A stretch of 64,000 nt of DNA from Limnephilus marmoratus (Eukaryota > Arthropoda > Insecta > Trichoptera > Limnephilidae): contig OU862913.1 in the NCBI GenBank assembly GCA_917880885.1, forward strand, positions 39,713,460-39,777,459, given 5' to 3'. Shown here one piece after another: positions 23,905-34,876 of the stretch. The notes beneath the pieces were generated by a model. It saw only the letters and a list, made by a program, of their open reading frames with translations, ran no database searches and was not told the origin of the DNA. Position numbers and translations under genes: made by a program. Positions within the stretch are counted from its first letter, which is position 1, and every line of letters starts with the position of its first letter.

Positions 23905-26417
23905 ATGGAACTTCTCAACCCAGAGAGTGTTTCCATCAAGACGGAACCAGTGTCCCAGGAAGAAGGCGCAGGTGAAATGCCGTGTATGGATGTAGATATA
24001 CACATGCCGGATGTAAAGAAGGAACGTTTGCAGCGTGCTGAGAGTGTTCAGCCAACTAGTAAGTTGAATCACGTTTATTATCATAAAGGAGTTTCAGACG
24101 ACGCAGTCAGGAGAGCTGCTTACCGTCTTATCATCCCATCGGTACTTACTTATTGGTTAGGCATTGGAATATGTTTTTTGTTTGTTCGAAAATTTAAATA
24201 AATATATATCACAAGGATGGTACTTACTCACTCTTTGGATTTAACAGAGACACCTAAATGGATTGTTTTTAAAAATAGAATCTAAACAAAAAATAACACA
24301 CATCGTCTGTTTTATTGGAAAATTTTCATGTCATTGTGGAAAACTTATGAGTTGTGTATCGATTGACAAATCTCATTCCAGGTAGTATTACTGTAGAGAC
24401 TGTTTCCATCAAGACAGAATCCCGAGAAGAAGATAAAGAGGGGATCCCTCATACTGAAATAGACATAGACCTGCAGGATGTAAAAAATGAATACTTTAAA
24501 CACTCTGAAAGTATTACCCAGACTGCAGGTAAAATCTATTTTTGTTCATATGAAGCGGATACTTTGTGATGTGACATTATTAATTTAAAATAAAACAATA
24601 ACTTTGTAAACACCACTTTTATTTTTTATACTGATCTATGTGTCATGGAATGAAACGCTGAATGTTTATGGGAGTTGGGGTGGTTAGAGGAATTGTGAAT
24701 CGTGCGATTTTTTATATTGGTAAAACAGCGCGCAACATAAACACATGTGTCAAAGAACATCTCAGATGTCTACACAGCTCTGGATTTTCAGAATTCGCAA
24801 ACCACTTGATCGAAAAAGATCATAAATTTGATAAAACCGCCGGCGCCAAACTGATTCATCAAAACAATATCGGTGTGAGGTTGGATAATTTAGAGGCACT
24901 TGAACTTAGGAAAGCCATAAACACTAATAGTAAGGTAATTAATAATCAACTAAATTTAAATAAAAGTCCCATACTAAGATTGTTCCCTATTGATAAAGAA
25001 CACGTCCGTTCCCTTCTCAATTCTCCATCTATGCCTTCTTTCTCCCCCTACAATTGACGAGTCCAGCCCATTATATATTATAACACACATGTAACCTAAT
25101 GTTAGTAGAGTATTATACTGCCCTGATGAAGCTACGGTTGTAGCGAAACCCGGTCGGCATAAAGTATAAAAAGAAAAATTGGTGTTTACAAAGTTATTGT
25201 TTTGTTTTAAATCCATTTTGTTTGTCTTTATTCATTTAAATTATTTTCTGTTTTCATTTTGTTCACATACTTACAGAGCTTTATTCACTTTACTATTAAA
25301 TATCGGAAAATCTCATTGTTCAGCCACCTATACTATAAAGAAACCTTAACCGTCTTCCTTCTTCAGATTTTCATGTTCTTATAGTGAAAATTTAAGATAT
25401 CAGATGCTTACCATTACAGGAGAAAAACCTTATTCATGTCCCGACTGCAGCTATTCCTGTGCTCTTAAGGGATCTTTGAATCGTCACATGCGAACCCATA
25501 CTGGAGAAAAACCTTATTCTTGTTCCGAATGCAGCTATTCCAGTGCTGAAAGGGGAACTATGAATCGTCACATGCGAACCCATACTGGAGAAAAACCTTA
25601 TTCGTGTTCCGAATGCAGCAATTCCTGTGCTGAAAGGGGAACTTTGAATAGCCACATACACACCCATACTGGAGAAAAACCTTATTCTTGTTCCGAATGC
25701 AGCTATTCGTGCGCTGAAAAGGGAAATTTGAATCGACACATGCGAACCCATACTGGAGAAAAACCTTATTCTTGTTCCAAATGCAACTATTCCTGCGCTG
25801 AAAAGGCAAAGTTGAATCGTCACATGCGAACCCATACTGGAGAAAAACCTTATTCTTGTTCCGAATGCAGCTTTTCCTGTGCTGAAAGGGGAACTTTGAA
25901 TCGTCACCTACACACCCATACTGGAGAAAAACCTTATTCTTGTTCCGAATGCAGTTATTTGTGCGCTGAAAAGGGAAATTTGAATCGTCACATGCGAACC
26001 CATACTGGAGAAAAACCTTATTCTTGTTCCGAATGCAGCTATTCCTGTGCTGAAAAGAGAAATTTGGATTGTCACATGCGAACCCATACTGGAGAAAAAC
26101 CTTATTCATGTTCCGAATGCAGCTATACCTGTGCTGAAAGGGGAACTTTGAATCGTCACATACAAACCCATACTGGAGAAAAACCTTATTCTTGTTCCGA
26201 ATGCAGCTATTCCTGCGTTGTAAAGGGATCTTTGAATCGTCACATGCGAACCCATACTGGAGAAAAACCTTATTCTTGTTCCGAATGCAGCTATTCCTGT
26301 GCTGAAAAGGGAAATTTGAAATGTCACATGCGAACCCATACTGGAGAAAAACCTTATTCTTGTTCCGAATGCAGCTATTCCTGTGCTGAAAAGGGAAAGT
26401 TGAATCGTCACATGTGA
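23905..26417 (+). CDS. Poly-C2H2 zinc-finger protein, paralogue B (three exons)
   Basis: Probable nuclear DNA-binding protein; targets unknown. Exons are 23905-24058, 24382-24528 and 25420-26417, with the same phase-1 introns and splice signals as paralogue A, giving about 432 residues. The two N-terminal modules repeat VSIKTE with VKKE or VKNE. Exon 3 has eleven complete fingers and a twelfth cut short at NRHM by a TGA where A-type units read CGA (26415-26417). Helix residues before the first zinc-binding His are, in order, ALKGSL, AERGTM, AERGTL, AEKGNL, AEKAKL, AERGTL, AEKGNL, AEKRNL, AERGTL, VVKGSL, AEKGNL and AEKGKL. Order and identity differ from paralogue A. The early stop removes only degenerate fingers, so the protein may still work. 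Expression is not shown. Confidence 0.82.
24547..25208 (+). mobile_element. Penelope-like element fragment in intron 2 of gene B
   Basis: It encodes the C-terminal GIY-YIG-type endonuclease tail (24662-25057): IFYIGKTARNINTCVKEHL, then EFANHLIEKDHKFD, then LEALELRKAI. The Arg usually found before the EH pair appears as Cys (NTCVKEH), so activity is doubtful. Inverted arms flank it (ataactttgtaaacacca near 24598 and its reverse complement near 25180). A near-identical target repeat, aaatctatttttgtt (24532-24546) and aaatccattttgtt (25209-25222), marks the insertion; gene A has the uninterrupted site near 3354. It has the same orientation as the gene. Confidence 0.85.
25114..25168 (+). ncRNA. 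Hammerhead-ribozyme-like motif in the Penelope element
   Basis: The core CTGATGA (25123-25129) is followed by a perfect stem, gctac-ggtt-gtagc, and then GAAAC (25145-25149). A short stem III can form as AC..GT, with GTC as the cleavage triplet (25153-25155). Stem I pairs gcc with ggc and tatact with agtata. Hammerheads are known in Penelope-like elements, often with very short stem III. One extra A separates the core from stem II compared with the canonical fold, so activity is uncertain. Confidence 0.6.
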
Positions 26418-26833
26418 ACCCATACTGGAAAAAAAATCTTTTTCATGTTCTTGCTGTTGCTATTCATGTTCTCGAAAGGAATATTTAAGACTTCACATGC
26501 TTTACCATACTGGAGAAAACCTTATTCACGTTCCGACTGCAGCTGTTCCTGTGCTCAAAACAGAACATTAAAACGCCACACGTGAACCCATACAGAAGAA
26601 AAATCTTATTGATTTTCTGACTGCACTTATTGATGTGCTCAAAAGCGAACTTAAAAACGTCACACGCAAACCTATGTTAGAGAAAAATCTACGTAATATT
26701 CCGACTTCACCTATTCATGTGCAGAAAAGGGAAATTTATTGCCTCACATGCTTATCCATCCTGGAGAAAACCCTTATTTGTATTCTTCCTGTAGCTATCC
26801 ATGTTCCAAAAATGGAAATTTAACATTTCACGT
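26418..26833 (+). pseudogene. Decayed 3' fingers of gene B
   Basis: After the TGA at 26415 the 84-base units continue in broken frames. An extra A near 26451 shifts the frame, and later units match those at 4560-4891 of copy A, including stops in the same places. The last unit is interrupted by the BEL LTR at 26834. Confidence 0.8.
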
Positions 26834-27323
26834 TGTTTCATAACGCCGATGGATTTCATTCGTTTTGTGCTCCGATTGTCATACGAGATCGGAGGAATTC
26901 AGACTTTGCAGTTCCGCACAATAAGGGTGCCTCACTACACGGTAAACAAGTGACAAGCGCTTTATCGTCAGTGAATTAGTCCGTTGCTAACCACCGTTCG
27001 TATCGTGACATTTCGCTGTTCGCCGAAGTGTTTTTCATCATATCGTTACATAAAGTGTAAATCCTACCGTATTCTATCGTATACTTTGTGTGAACTCGTG
27101 ACTCAAACCTTACCGTAATTCTAATAATCAAATAGAACAATCTAGAGCGCTTATGGACATCTATGACTGTCACCAAGCTAGAAGACACAACAACCGTGAG
27201 TACCACTTAATTGTGATATACCTATCTTGTTTGGTTGTCGGGCATAACTTATCGAAATCGATAAGCGTCTTAGCAAGAGTAGCCGCAAGGTTACCCTCAT
27301 CCCCATGCCCCGTGCATGATTTA
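26834..27323 (+). repeat. 5' LTR of BEL copy B
   Basis: 490 bases, matching the other three LTRs. The terminal CA has become TA (gatttatttggtgcc at the junction). Confidence 0.9.
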
Positions 27324-27365
27324 TTTGGTGCCGGAAACCAGCGAACCTGTAGATAATAAATTCTT

Positions 27366-27872
27366 ATCATCATCATCATCATCATTACATAGTATAAAAT
27401 GAAGTCGCTCAAAAGGGATGTGCGCGTTAATCTTTCAAACTACGCAACGGATTTTCATACGGTTTTCACCAATAGATAGAGTGATTGAAGAGGAATATTT
27501 ATATGTATTAAACATGTAAATTATATTAGAGAAAAGCCGAGAAATTCAAAGAAAACATATTTTTGTGCGATTTAAAACGGCTGGCGGGCCGTACCATAGT
27601 CACTTTTGAAATTCGTTCTACGGAAAAATTGGAAAATAGATTTCCTAAAGTAAGTAGGTATTTGATTTTCCCTTTTCAAATATCCAGTGTTGCATTGCAA
27701 GCATTGTATAATTAGTTTATATGTATAAAACATGCTTATTATAGTAAAGAAAAGTCGATAAATTCAAATATTCAATTCAGGCAGCTGTCAAGCGGGTGGT
27801 GTGGATTTTATAAAGATTGGGTATTAGCGTTGTGTTTCGTTAGCCATAGCAACGTGTGGCCGGGTCTGCTAG
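27366..27872 (+). mobile_element. Helitron-like element without coding region
   Basis: It contains acggattttcatacggtttt, close to the gattttcatgcggttttcac block of the other Helitron fragments here. It ends at a hairpin-like stretch and CTAG (gggtctgctag, ending 27872). The insertion lies in BEL sequence whose uninterrupted form is at 5404-5430 of copy A. taataaattctt occurs on both sides of the combined Helitron block. Confidence 0.7.
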
Positions 27873-29316
27873 TAATATATAAAACAAAGTCGGGTTGGTT
27901 ACACTATTTATAACTCGAGAACGGCCGAATCGATTTTGATGATCTTTGATTTGTTAGATTTGTCTCCGCCCCGGATAACATAATAACTATTAAAACATCG
28001 CAAAAATTCACGAAAAAGAAAGTTATGACGAAAATTTATTTCCTCATACATTTAATATAGAACGAATTTTCATCTTTTGAAAGCGCCGCAGGAATATTGT
28101 GGTAGGTAGGTATAATATTGCAGTTTGCTTCAATTCCAAAAATTGAAAAACGTCAAATGTTAAAGTGCTGATTGTTTTTCTTTTGTTCTTAAACAAATAA
28201 TGCTGCCTCTCTTTCTTACACACTAAATGTCAACAGTTGTAAATGGGACAACTGGTGAACGTATGTCTGCACAACTACAGGAAAACAGTCACTTCTTTTC
28301 AAAACATTCAAGGCGCATTGTGAACGGGGGTACCTATTGCAGTTCGGTTAAGTCAATCAAATACATCTGCAAATTTGTCACAAAAGTCAGCGATATGGCG
28401 GTTTTTGGCGTTAAAACTACAAATAAAAAGCAATTATTTCTGCATCTTCAGTCTGATCCGCACATTATTTGCTATCTTTATTTCGACATGTTTCCCATCG
28501 TTCCAATCCACGTGAACTATGGAACAAAGTACAAAGATGACATGTCAGAAGACATTTTACATCGAATTCGTCTCAGTTCAGGGAATCCTGATCTCGAGGT
28601 GAATGAGGATATACATAAACAGGCTTTGTTTTTTTTCACGATTTCATGAATGCAATGAATGATGCTTTCAATCAAGAATTGGTACGTGAACGTGAATATG
28701 ATCAAGATGCATTAAACCAATCAGTTTGAACGATTGTACCACTGTTGTACCCCCAACAGAAGGAAGTGCACGATACGTTAATGAAGGCAGTTGATGATGG
28801 ATTTTTTTATTTTTTTTTTTTTTTTTTAATAAATTTTACAAAAATTTTATGTTTTTGTGTATAGAATAAAGTTTTTTGAAAAAAAAAATATACATTATTT
28901 AATACGTCTTACACCTTTTTTTTGAGCAGAGCTCGTGTTAAAAAGGCGGAGACAACGAATGTAGATATTAAATGGTGGCTTATTTTTCCTCGATGCGCCC
29001 GGTGGAACTGGGAAGATATCTAACGACAACAAAACGCAAAATGTTGGATATCACAAGGTGCTTCAATGAAGGGAATCGACCCAAGTGCAACGTGCAACCC
29101 ACTCAGTAAATAGTTTTAACAGAAAGTATTACAATAATGCCGCGTGAATCATTTCAATTCACTGTAATAAAGCAAATGTCTTGCTTCTACGTGAATTACA
29201 TTTGTTAATTCATTTTGAGTATTAATTTTAAATTAAAAAATGAAATTAATTCAGATAATATGTTAACACAACAGTTATTGATCCTTAGGCGGTACGAAGT
29301 TCGCCGGGTCAGCTAG
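27873..29316 (+). mobile_element. Degenerate Helitron with helicase remnants
   Basis: It follows the previous Helitron directly and ends gggtcagctag at 29316. Internal remnants match Helitron Rep/helicase proteins (see 28227-29100). Head-to-tail adjacency suggests one Helitron inserted at the end of the other. Confidence 0.78.
28227..29100 (+). pseudogene. Helitron Rep-helicase remnant
   Basis: Readable pieces in several frames are IKYICKFVTKVSDMAVFGV (28347-28405), the helicase entry PLLYPQQKEVHDTLMKAVDDG-like stretch near 28735-28800, and the Walker A segment FLDAPGGTGK (about 28990-29019). Between them are T-runs and stops. Large parts of the Rep domain and the later helicase motifs are missing. 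It cannot make a functional protein. Confidence 0.8.
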
Positions 29317-29550
29317 TAGGTAATAAATTCTTTCTTTGGCGAAACGAAAAAATGCTATGAAATATTACGAAAATTGAACTGTCATTTCAAAGAACGAATT
29401 TGAAACAGTGAATCGTAGAATTAGTTAACACAGTTCCTAATTATTAACGACGTACCGTTCCTAATTATTAACGACGTATTTGAATTATATCGAAGTCTAT
29501 TTTTTTAATTCATAACGTTTTCCAGATTATTTCGTTAGTACGTTTGTTTA

Positions 29551-29826
29551 TTGTTAAAAAAAATGGCTAGAACTTTACAAGGCTTGCGTAGAAGACGGAA
29601 CGTAGCCTTTAGCAGAATAAACAAAATGTATGAGGTCGTTCAAAGCGTTTTGCAAGATGCAACCAATTACCCACTATTTCTTGCATATTATACGAGGTTG
29701 CAAAACATTGTTAATGATTTTGAAACCGTTCACGCTGACATCTTAGCTTTGTTGGGCCAGCGCGTTGGCCAGGTTTTTGTGAAACCGTTCACACGTTGGC
29801 GTGTTTCATTCTGCGTTGGTCGCTAG
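29551..29826 (+). pseudogene. BEL gag N-terminal remnant, copy B
   Basis: The first 60 or so residues match the copy A frame at 5634 (ARTLQGLRRRRNVAFSRIN). After 29750 the frame runs into the inserted TIR element, so the last part is not Gag. Confidence 0.75.
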
Positions 29827-30056
29827 ATGAGGATGTACGTAAGCGGGGCCGCTGCAATATACTTGTACAGCGCGATGCGATGTATTATGTATGTAGCCAT
29901 TAATGACTCTTTTTTTTAAATTCAGTTAGTGGAATATTCATATTATCTGCTATTCTACTCCAAGCATCATTAACCTGAAATAATATTTTTTCTGGAAGGT
30001 AAACTTACAGACTACTATAGAACAGTCCAATAATATTTCACAATTTTATCATTATT

Positions 30057-30273
30057 TAGTGTCCGACCGAAACAGGACTTTCCACCGAAACCAAAACCAA
30101 ATCTTCGGTTTTTAGACATGTTAAAAATCGATTTTTTACTGTTATTTGGCTTATTTTTAACACGTGTTAAATAAATAAAAAAAAGTACCTAATCGAAGTA
30201 TATGTAAAAATAATATTTATTTATATTACTTCTAGAAAACAAACAAAATTTATAAAAAATAACAAAACACGTT
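30057..30273 (+). mobile_element. Truncated TAGTGTCCGACC MITE
   Basis: The left end and part of the left arm match 14093 onward (gtgtccgaccgaaacagga, catgttaaaaatcgatt). It is cut at the R1 copy. Confidence 0.7.
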
Positions 30274-30276
30274 AAA

Positions 30277-30524
30277 TCAATTTGGGAGGCGGGAATGGGT
30301 ACCTTTATTGGATAACCCTCACACCTGGCGTATATCACCCTAGGTTTGATGACCAGGACACACCGAACCCCAGATTCCTACCCACCCCTTAAACCCTTTT
30401 CGCAGAACTCTCCTCTCCTTCCTTTCCTTAAAAAACCCTCCACACAGCATCCCTAAAGATGACATAGGCCCTGGGGGAAATTATTTTCCTCAGGGCCTCC
30501 TGTGTGGAGCTCATGTAAAAAAAA
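30277..30524 (-). repeat. R1 repeat, internally shortened
   Basis: It runs from caatttgggaggcggg to ggcctcctgtgtggagctca, then an A-run. This is the tail orientation of the family. Confidence 0.72.
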
Positions 30525-31229
30525 GAACCGTCCAATAATATTTAAAGAGGTTTAAATAACCATCAATATTAATATGAATTATTATTATGACTATTGATAT
30601 TTTCGAGTTTATTCGTTACAAACTACAAAAATACAAATCATTCCTCATTATTATATTAGTGTGATTTTTTATTACTCTGAAATCGCAACTAAACATTTAT
30701 TATTTAAAATACATTAATTGTGATAATAATCAATTAGCCTAAATATTTCCTCATTACTCCATGACGCCATGTTCGTGAAACAATCGTTGGAACAATTAAG
30801 CGCGACAGCGTCCGCTCCGGCCGACGCGTATTTATGAACTGAGCGCTCGGCCAACGTCTGAACGCTGTTTGTGGCTTGCGACAAATTCCTTTGATTTGTG
30901 CACGAAAAACCGACACCCATCGGCTCGTCGGCGAGCGTTGGCCGCCAACGCCAAAAACACACAAAATGGCTCTGTACACGTTGGCCCAACGCGTTGGCCC
31001 AACACGTTGGCCCAACGTATACTGGGGCCTTTAGATGAGGCAAACAAGGATATTGAAAATCAAGTTCGCGTCGCTTTTGATAATGTTTATTTCAAAATCG
31101 TCGTAATTCACAAGGGATTAACGAATCAATCTTTCGAATCGGAGCCCGCGAACCGCATTACCAAACCAAAACTTTTCAACATTTAATAATCAAGCTGTCA
31201 TAAAACAAACATCGTCGCTTACTTGAGAC

Positions 31230-33164
31230 ATGAATAAGGCAAAACCTAAAATCAAAGGGTCCTTGACTGCGTTCACTTCAAAGAGCGCGTTTTGCAAGGG
31301 AATTCACCATATCGCTAAGTGTAAATCATTTGCACTCAAATCGTTTCAGGAACGTACTCAATTCGCCAAGGTACATCGTTGGTGCCTGAATTGTCTCACG
31401 CCTTCTCATGCTCTCACGAATTGCAAACCTGTGTTTGATTGTCAGAAATGTAATCGTAAGCACCACACTCTTCTTCATTTGGAAGACAAAATTTCTGCTG
31501 AAGAGGAGTACCGACGACCCACTACGTTTTCCATTCAACGAGCTTCTATTTATGATCCTCCAGTTCTTTTCCTCGTTAACTTCGGTGACAGCTCCATCGT
31601 ACGTTTGCTTACTGCTCATATTAGCAATCGTGATCCCTCCGACAGTTTTCAAACGTTTCATACGTTGACCGATTCAGACAGTCAAGCACACTTCATATCC
31701 AATCGCACTGCCGAGCGTCCAGTCAGCTCTCAGAAAATCCGTGGCTTAGGCCAATCTTCTACAACCGCGTCAGGCGTCACTAATTTCGATGTCGATGGTA
31801 AGGGGCAAACTACCTTCAACACGAAGTTACTTCTATCGCCAACGATTCAATCCGACAAGTTATCCTGTCATCACTTCAGAGACATACCTCGTGCTGACCC
31901 TGACTATCACAAACTGACAACTGATACTGAACCGACTGACATACTTCGAGATGTTGAGATCTTTCCATCGCTTTTAAGACCCCAATTAGCGGGTAATCTT
32001 CACCAGCCTTCAGCTATCAATTCACCATTCGGTTGGCTTCCTCTGGATTTGGTTGGTTTTGCTACCGATCGTCAAACAAACTCCTTCATCGAAACCAACC
32101 AGTACCGTCTTCCAGAAGAAGTCAAGAGACTGAGGGAGTTGGGCATATTTCCTCAGTCTTCAAAGCCCACCAAACTACGTCATGACCAAGTGTATCGCGT
32201 TTATCGCTCACGTGACTTTTCTAGTCAATTTATCGAAACCAACCAGTACCGTCTTCCTGAAAAGGTCAAGAAACTGAGGGAGTTGGACACATTTCCTCAG
32301 TCTTCACATCTCACTCTTGAAGAACAACGTGATGAACAGGTCCATCACACTAATCACTCACGTAACCCTTCGGGACAATTCATCGTAGCCTTACCTTTTG
32401 ACGTAAAGGATAAGGATATCGCTTTCCCAAGTTCGCGCGAAGCCTCTTCGCGCATCATCCTTTCACTCGAACGTAAACAGACATTAAAGCTTAGTTTACG
32501 TGAACCGTACTTCGCTTTCATGACTGACTACTTGCACAGTGGTCACACGACACGTGTTCCTGGAAAAGATTTACTCAAAGAAATGCATCACATACTTCGT
32601 CATTGCATTCTGCGTCTGGGCACCGTTACCATTGATTTGCGAATTGTCTTCGATGCCTCCGTGACGGAGGTGAATGAATCATCGTCAAATGATGCCTTCT
32701 ATATCGTTCCCAAGCTTCAAACGAACATTGCTGAACTTCTGCAAAACTTTCGTTCACCATCTGTGGTGTTCATTGTTTAGGTACGGCAACTGTATCGCCA
32801 AATATACCTTCAAGAGCTAAATCACGCGTTCCAAAGATTATTTTGGCGTCATCTATTATCGGAATCTACCCCGGATTACCCATTACACCCTAGGACTTCT
32901 GATATCTCTGCCTTTATTCTGTCCTATTGTATTGTAAGATCGTTGACAGAAAAGAAAGGTTACGGATTATCACTCACACGCCACGCGATCACTTCGGATT
33001 CAAATATCGATTCAATTGTCATCGGCTGTTCCAGTGTGGAACAAGCTCAACAAACGCAATCCGAAGTTATCGAACATACCAAACGAGATCAACTTGAACT
33101 GCAGAAGTTGGATTGTAGCGTCGAAACTTCGCGCCTTTCTACCGCCGGACTACTATCTCACTAA
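31230..33164 (+). pseudogene. BEL/Pao gag-pol remnant, copy B
   Basis: An open stretch of 516 codons (31230-32780) starts in the Gag cysteine/histidine region: FCKGIHHIAKC, WCLNCLTPSHALTNC, CQKCNRKHHTLLH. It then continues through a diverged protease-like and linker region with two near-identical copies of a short QYRLPE-K-LRELG/D-FPQSS motif. It ends in the start of the reverse transcriptase (LRIVFDASVTEVNES, then PKLQTNIAELLQNF) at a stop at 32778. A further open piece is at 32943-33164. Catalytic reverse-transcriptase and integrase motifs were not found. Despite its length this is a dead element, not a host gene. Confidence 0.83.
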
Positions 33165-34039
33165 TGTAATCTTCAAGAATGTTGATCATTTTCTTACTCT
33201 CAGGTTGGGATAGAAGTGGAGGCCACCGGATGCTTCACCCGATGATACTCGTCACAGAAATCGTTACACCGATCAATTATCGTTTTTTACACTTATCGTA
33301 TATAACCATTGGCCTCAAACATCATCAGTTGATAGTCCATCGGATATCGCTTCACGTTGCCATTCTCAGGCCGTTCTTATCCGTAACGTGTTATGGTGGG
33401 CGGAGCCCTCCGGGTTTGTCCATCCAAACGACTCTTGGCCCATCTATGGCCATGTTAACAAAACTGAATTCCACTCTGAAGAACGAGTTCAATCGTCATT
33501 AGTCCAATATGATATAATCTGCTGGACTTTTATCAAAAAAAATTAAATCGTTTTCGGAAACTCCAACGCCTTATCGGTTCTTGTTATCTATTCGTACACA
33601 ATTTTCATAACAAAGCCTCTGGTCATTCGGATTTTCTACTTAATCATTTCGAAATTCGTATTCTATCTCTAACCAAACATTGGACATCACTCTCTACGGA
33701 TGAGGTGATTAGAATCATAATTAAAAATCTTGTGCTTATCGCTACGTTTCGTACTTTGAATGGATCTTCTCTTACAAGACCATTCACCTAATCGTGTCCA
33801 TTGCCTAGGCATTGTGACTTATCATCATCGTTTCGCGGCTCGTTTTATTCTTTTTACGTCTATGTTAATCGTATCATTTAGTTTCTTTTCGTCTAGTTTA
33901 TCTACATCTAGTTATCGTTTAAAACTGGTTCTTTTGCTTCGTCTTCTTTTCATCTACGTGACGTTTCATGGCATTCTGCGTTTCGCTTAACATTCAACTT
34001 TTCTTTAAAATTCAATTTGCTGTATTTTGGTGGGCGGAA

Positions 34040-34529
34040 TGTTTCATAACGCCGATGGATTTCATTCGTTTTGTGCTCCGATTGTCATACGAGATCGGAG
34101 GAATTCAGACTTTGGAATTCTGCACAAGAAGGGTGCCTAACTACACGGTAAACAAGTGACAAGCGCTTTATCGTCAGTAAGTCAGTCCGTTGCTAACCAC
34201 CGTTCGTATCGTGACATTTCGCTGTTCGCTGAAGTGTTTTTCATCATATCGTTACATAAAGTGTAAATCCTACCGTATTCTATCGTATACTTTGTGTGAA
34301 CTCGTGACTCAAACCTTACCGTAATTCTAATAATCAAATAGAACGATCTCGAGCGCTTATGGACATCTATGACTGTCACCAAACCAGATGACACAACAAC
34401 CGTGAGTACCACTTAATTGTGATATACCTATCTTGTTTGGTGGTCGGGCATAACTTATCGAAATCCATAAGCGTCTTAGCAAGAGTAGCCGCAAGGTTAC
34501 CCTCATCCCCATGCCCCGTGCATGATTCA
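34040..34529 (+). repeat. 3' LTR of BEL copy B
   Basis: 490 bases, TG start and CA end, preceded by the purine tract ggtgggcggaa. Confidence 0.9.
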
Positions 34530-34534
34530 CACGT

Positions 34535-34627
34535 GCTTTCTCATCTTGGAGAAAACCTTATGCTTGTTCCCAGTGCTACTATTCAGGTATTCTAAAGGCA
34601 TGTTTAAAACGTCATATACCTATGGGC
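34535..34627 (+). pseudogene. Orphan finger fragment beyond the BEL, copy B
   Basis: Same degenerate finger as at 10803-10895 (CSQCYYSGILKACLKRH), directly after the target duplicate CACGT. Confidence 0.78.
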
Positions 34628-34876
34628 ATATTTTTTCGCAGTAGTGAACCGTTTTTATCTATTTACCCTGGTCGCATGTCTTGTGAATGGATTCGTTTTA
34701 CTCATTTCTTTTAAGTTTCTGAAATACTTTCCATATTATAAACCTGAATATAATAATGCTAAAAAATCTATATTATTTCTGGTTATTTTATGTCCGACCA
34801 AATCTTTACTGTACAATACTTTGCAAGTTAGTGCTGCCGTGGATTCTTTTTCTCATAGTTTGAATTTGAATGTATA

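Larger units (their letters stand above)
29751..31029. mobile_element. Compound TIR element, possibly PIF/Harbinger-like
   Basis: The left end gttgggccagcgcgttggc is inverted with respect to the right end ggcccaacgcgttggccc. Copy A shows the uninterrupted BEL sequence at 5818-5835. Near the right end the minus strand reads MASWSNEEIFRLIDYYHN before a stop, which looks like the start of a MADF-type protein as found in PIF/Harbinger elements. A TAGTGTCC MITE piece (30057-30273) and an R1 copy (30277-30524) lie inside. The superfamily call is tentative. Confidence 0.6.
26834..34529 (+). mobile_element. BEL/Pao LTR retrotransposon, copy B (defective)
   Basis: Same insertion as in copy A, with the same flanking CACGT (26829-26833 and 34530-34534). 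LTRs are 26834-27323 and 34040-34529. It is interrupted by two Helitrons (27366-29316) and by a compound TIR element (29751 to about 31029). It lacks the LINE of copy A and keeps a longer open stretch in gag-pol. Confidence 0.9.

Noticed and set aside
24662..25057. GIY-YIG protein as an independent gene or an alternative exon of gene B.
   Set aside because: It is bounded by inverted arms and a target repeat, absent from gene A, and lacks a key Arg, so it is a Penelope-like fragment in an intron.
25434..26423. Similar minus-strand repetitive frames over gene B.
   Set aside because: Same cause: shadows of the C2H2 repeat.
31230..32780. The 516-codon open frame as a host gene.
   Set aside because: Its cysteine/histidine region and flanking LTRs show a BEL Gag-Pol remnant; copy A has the same frame broken.
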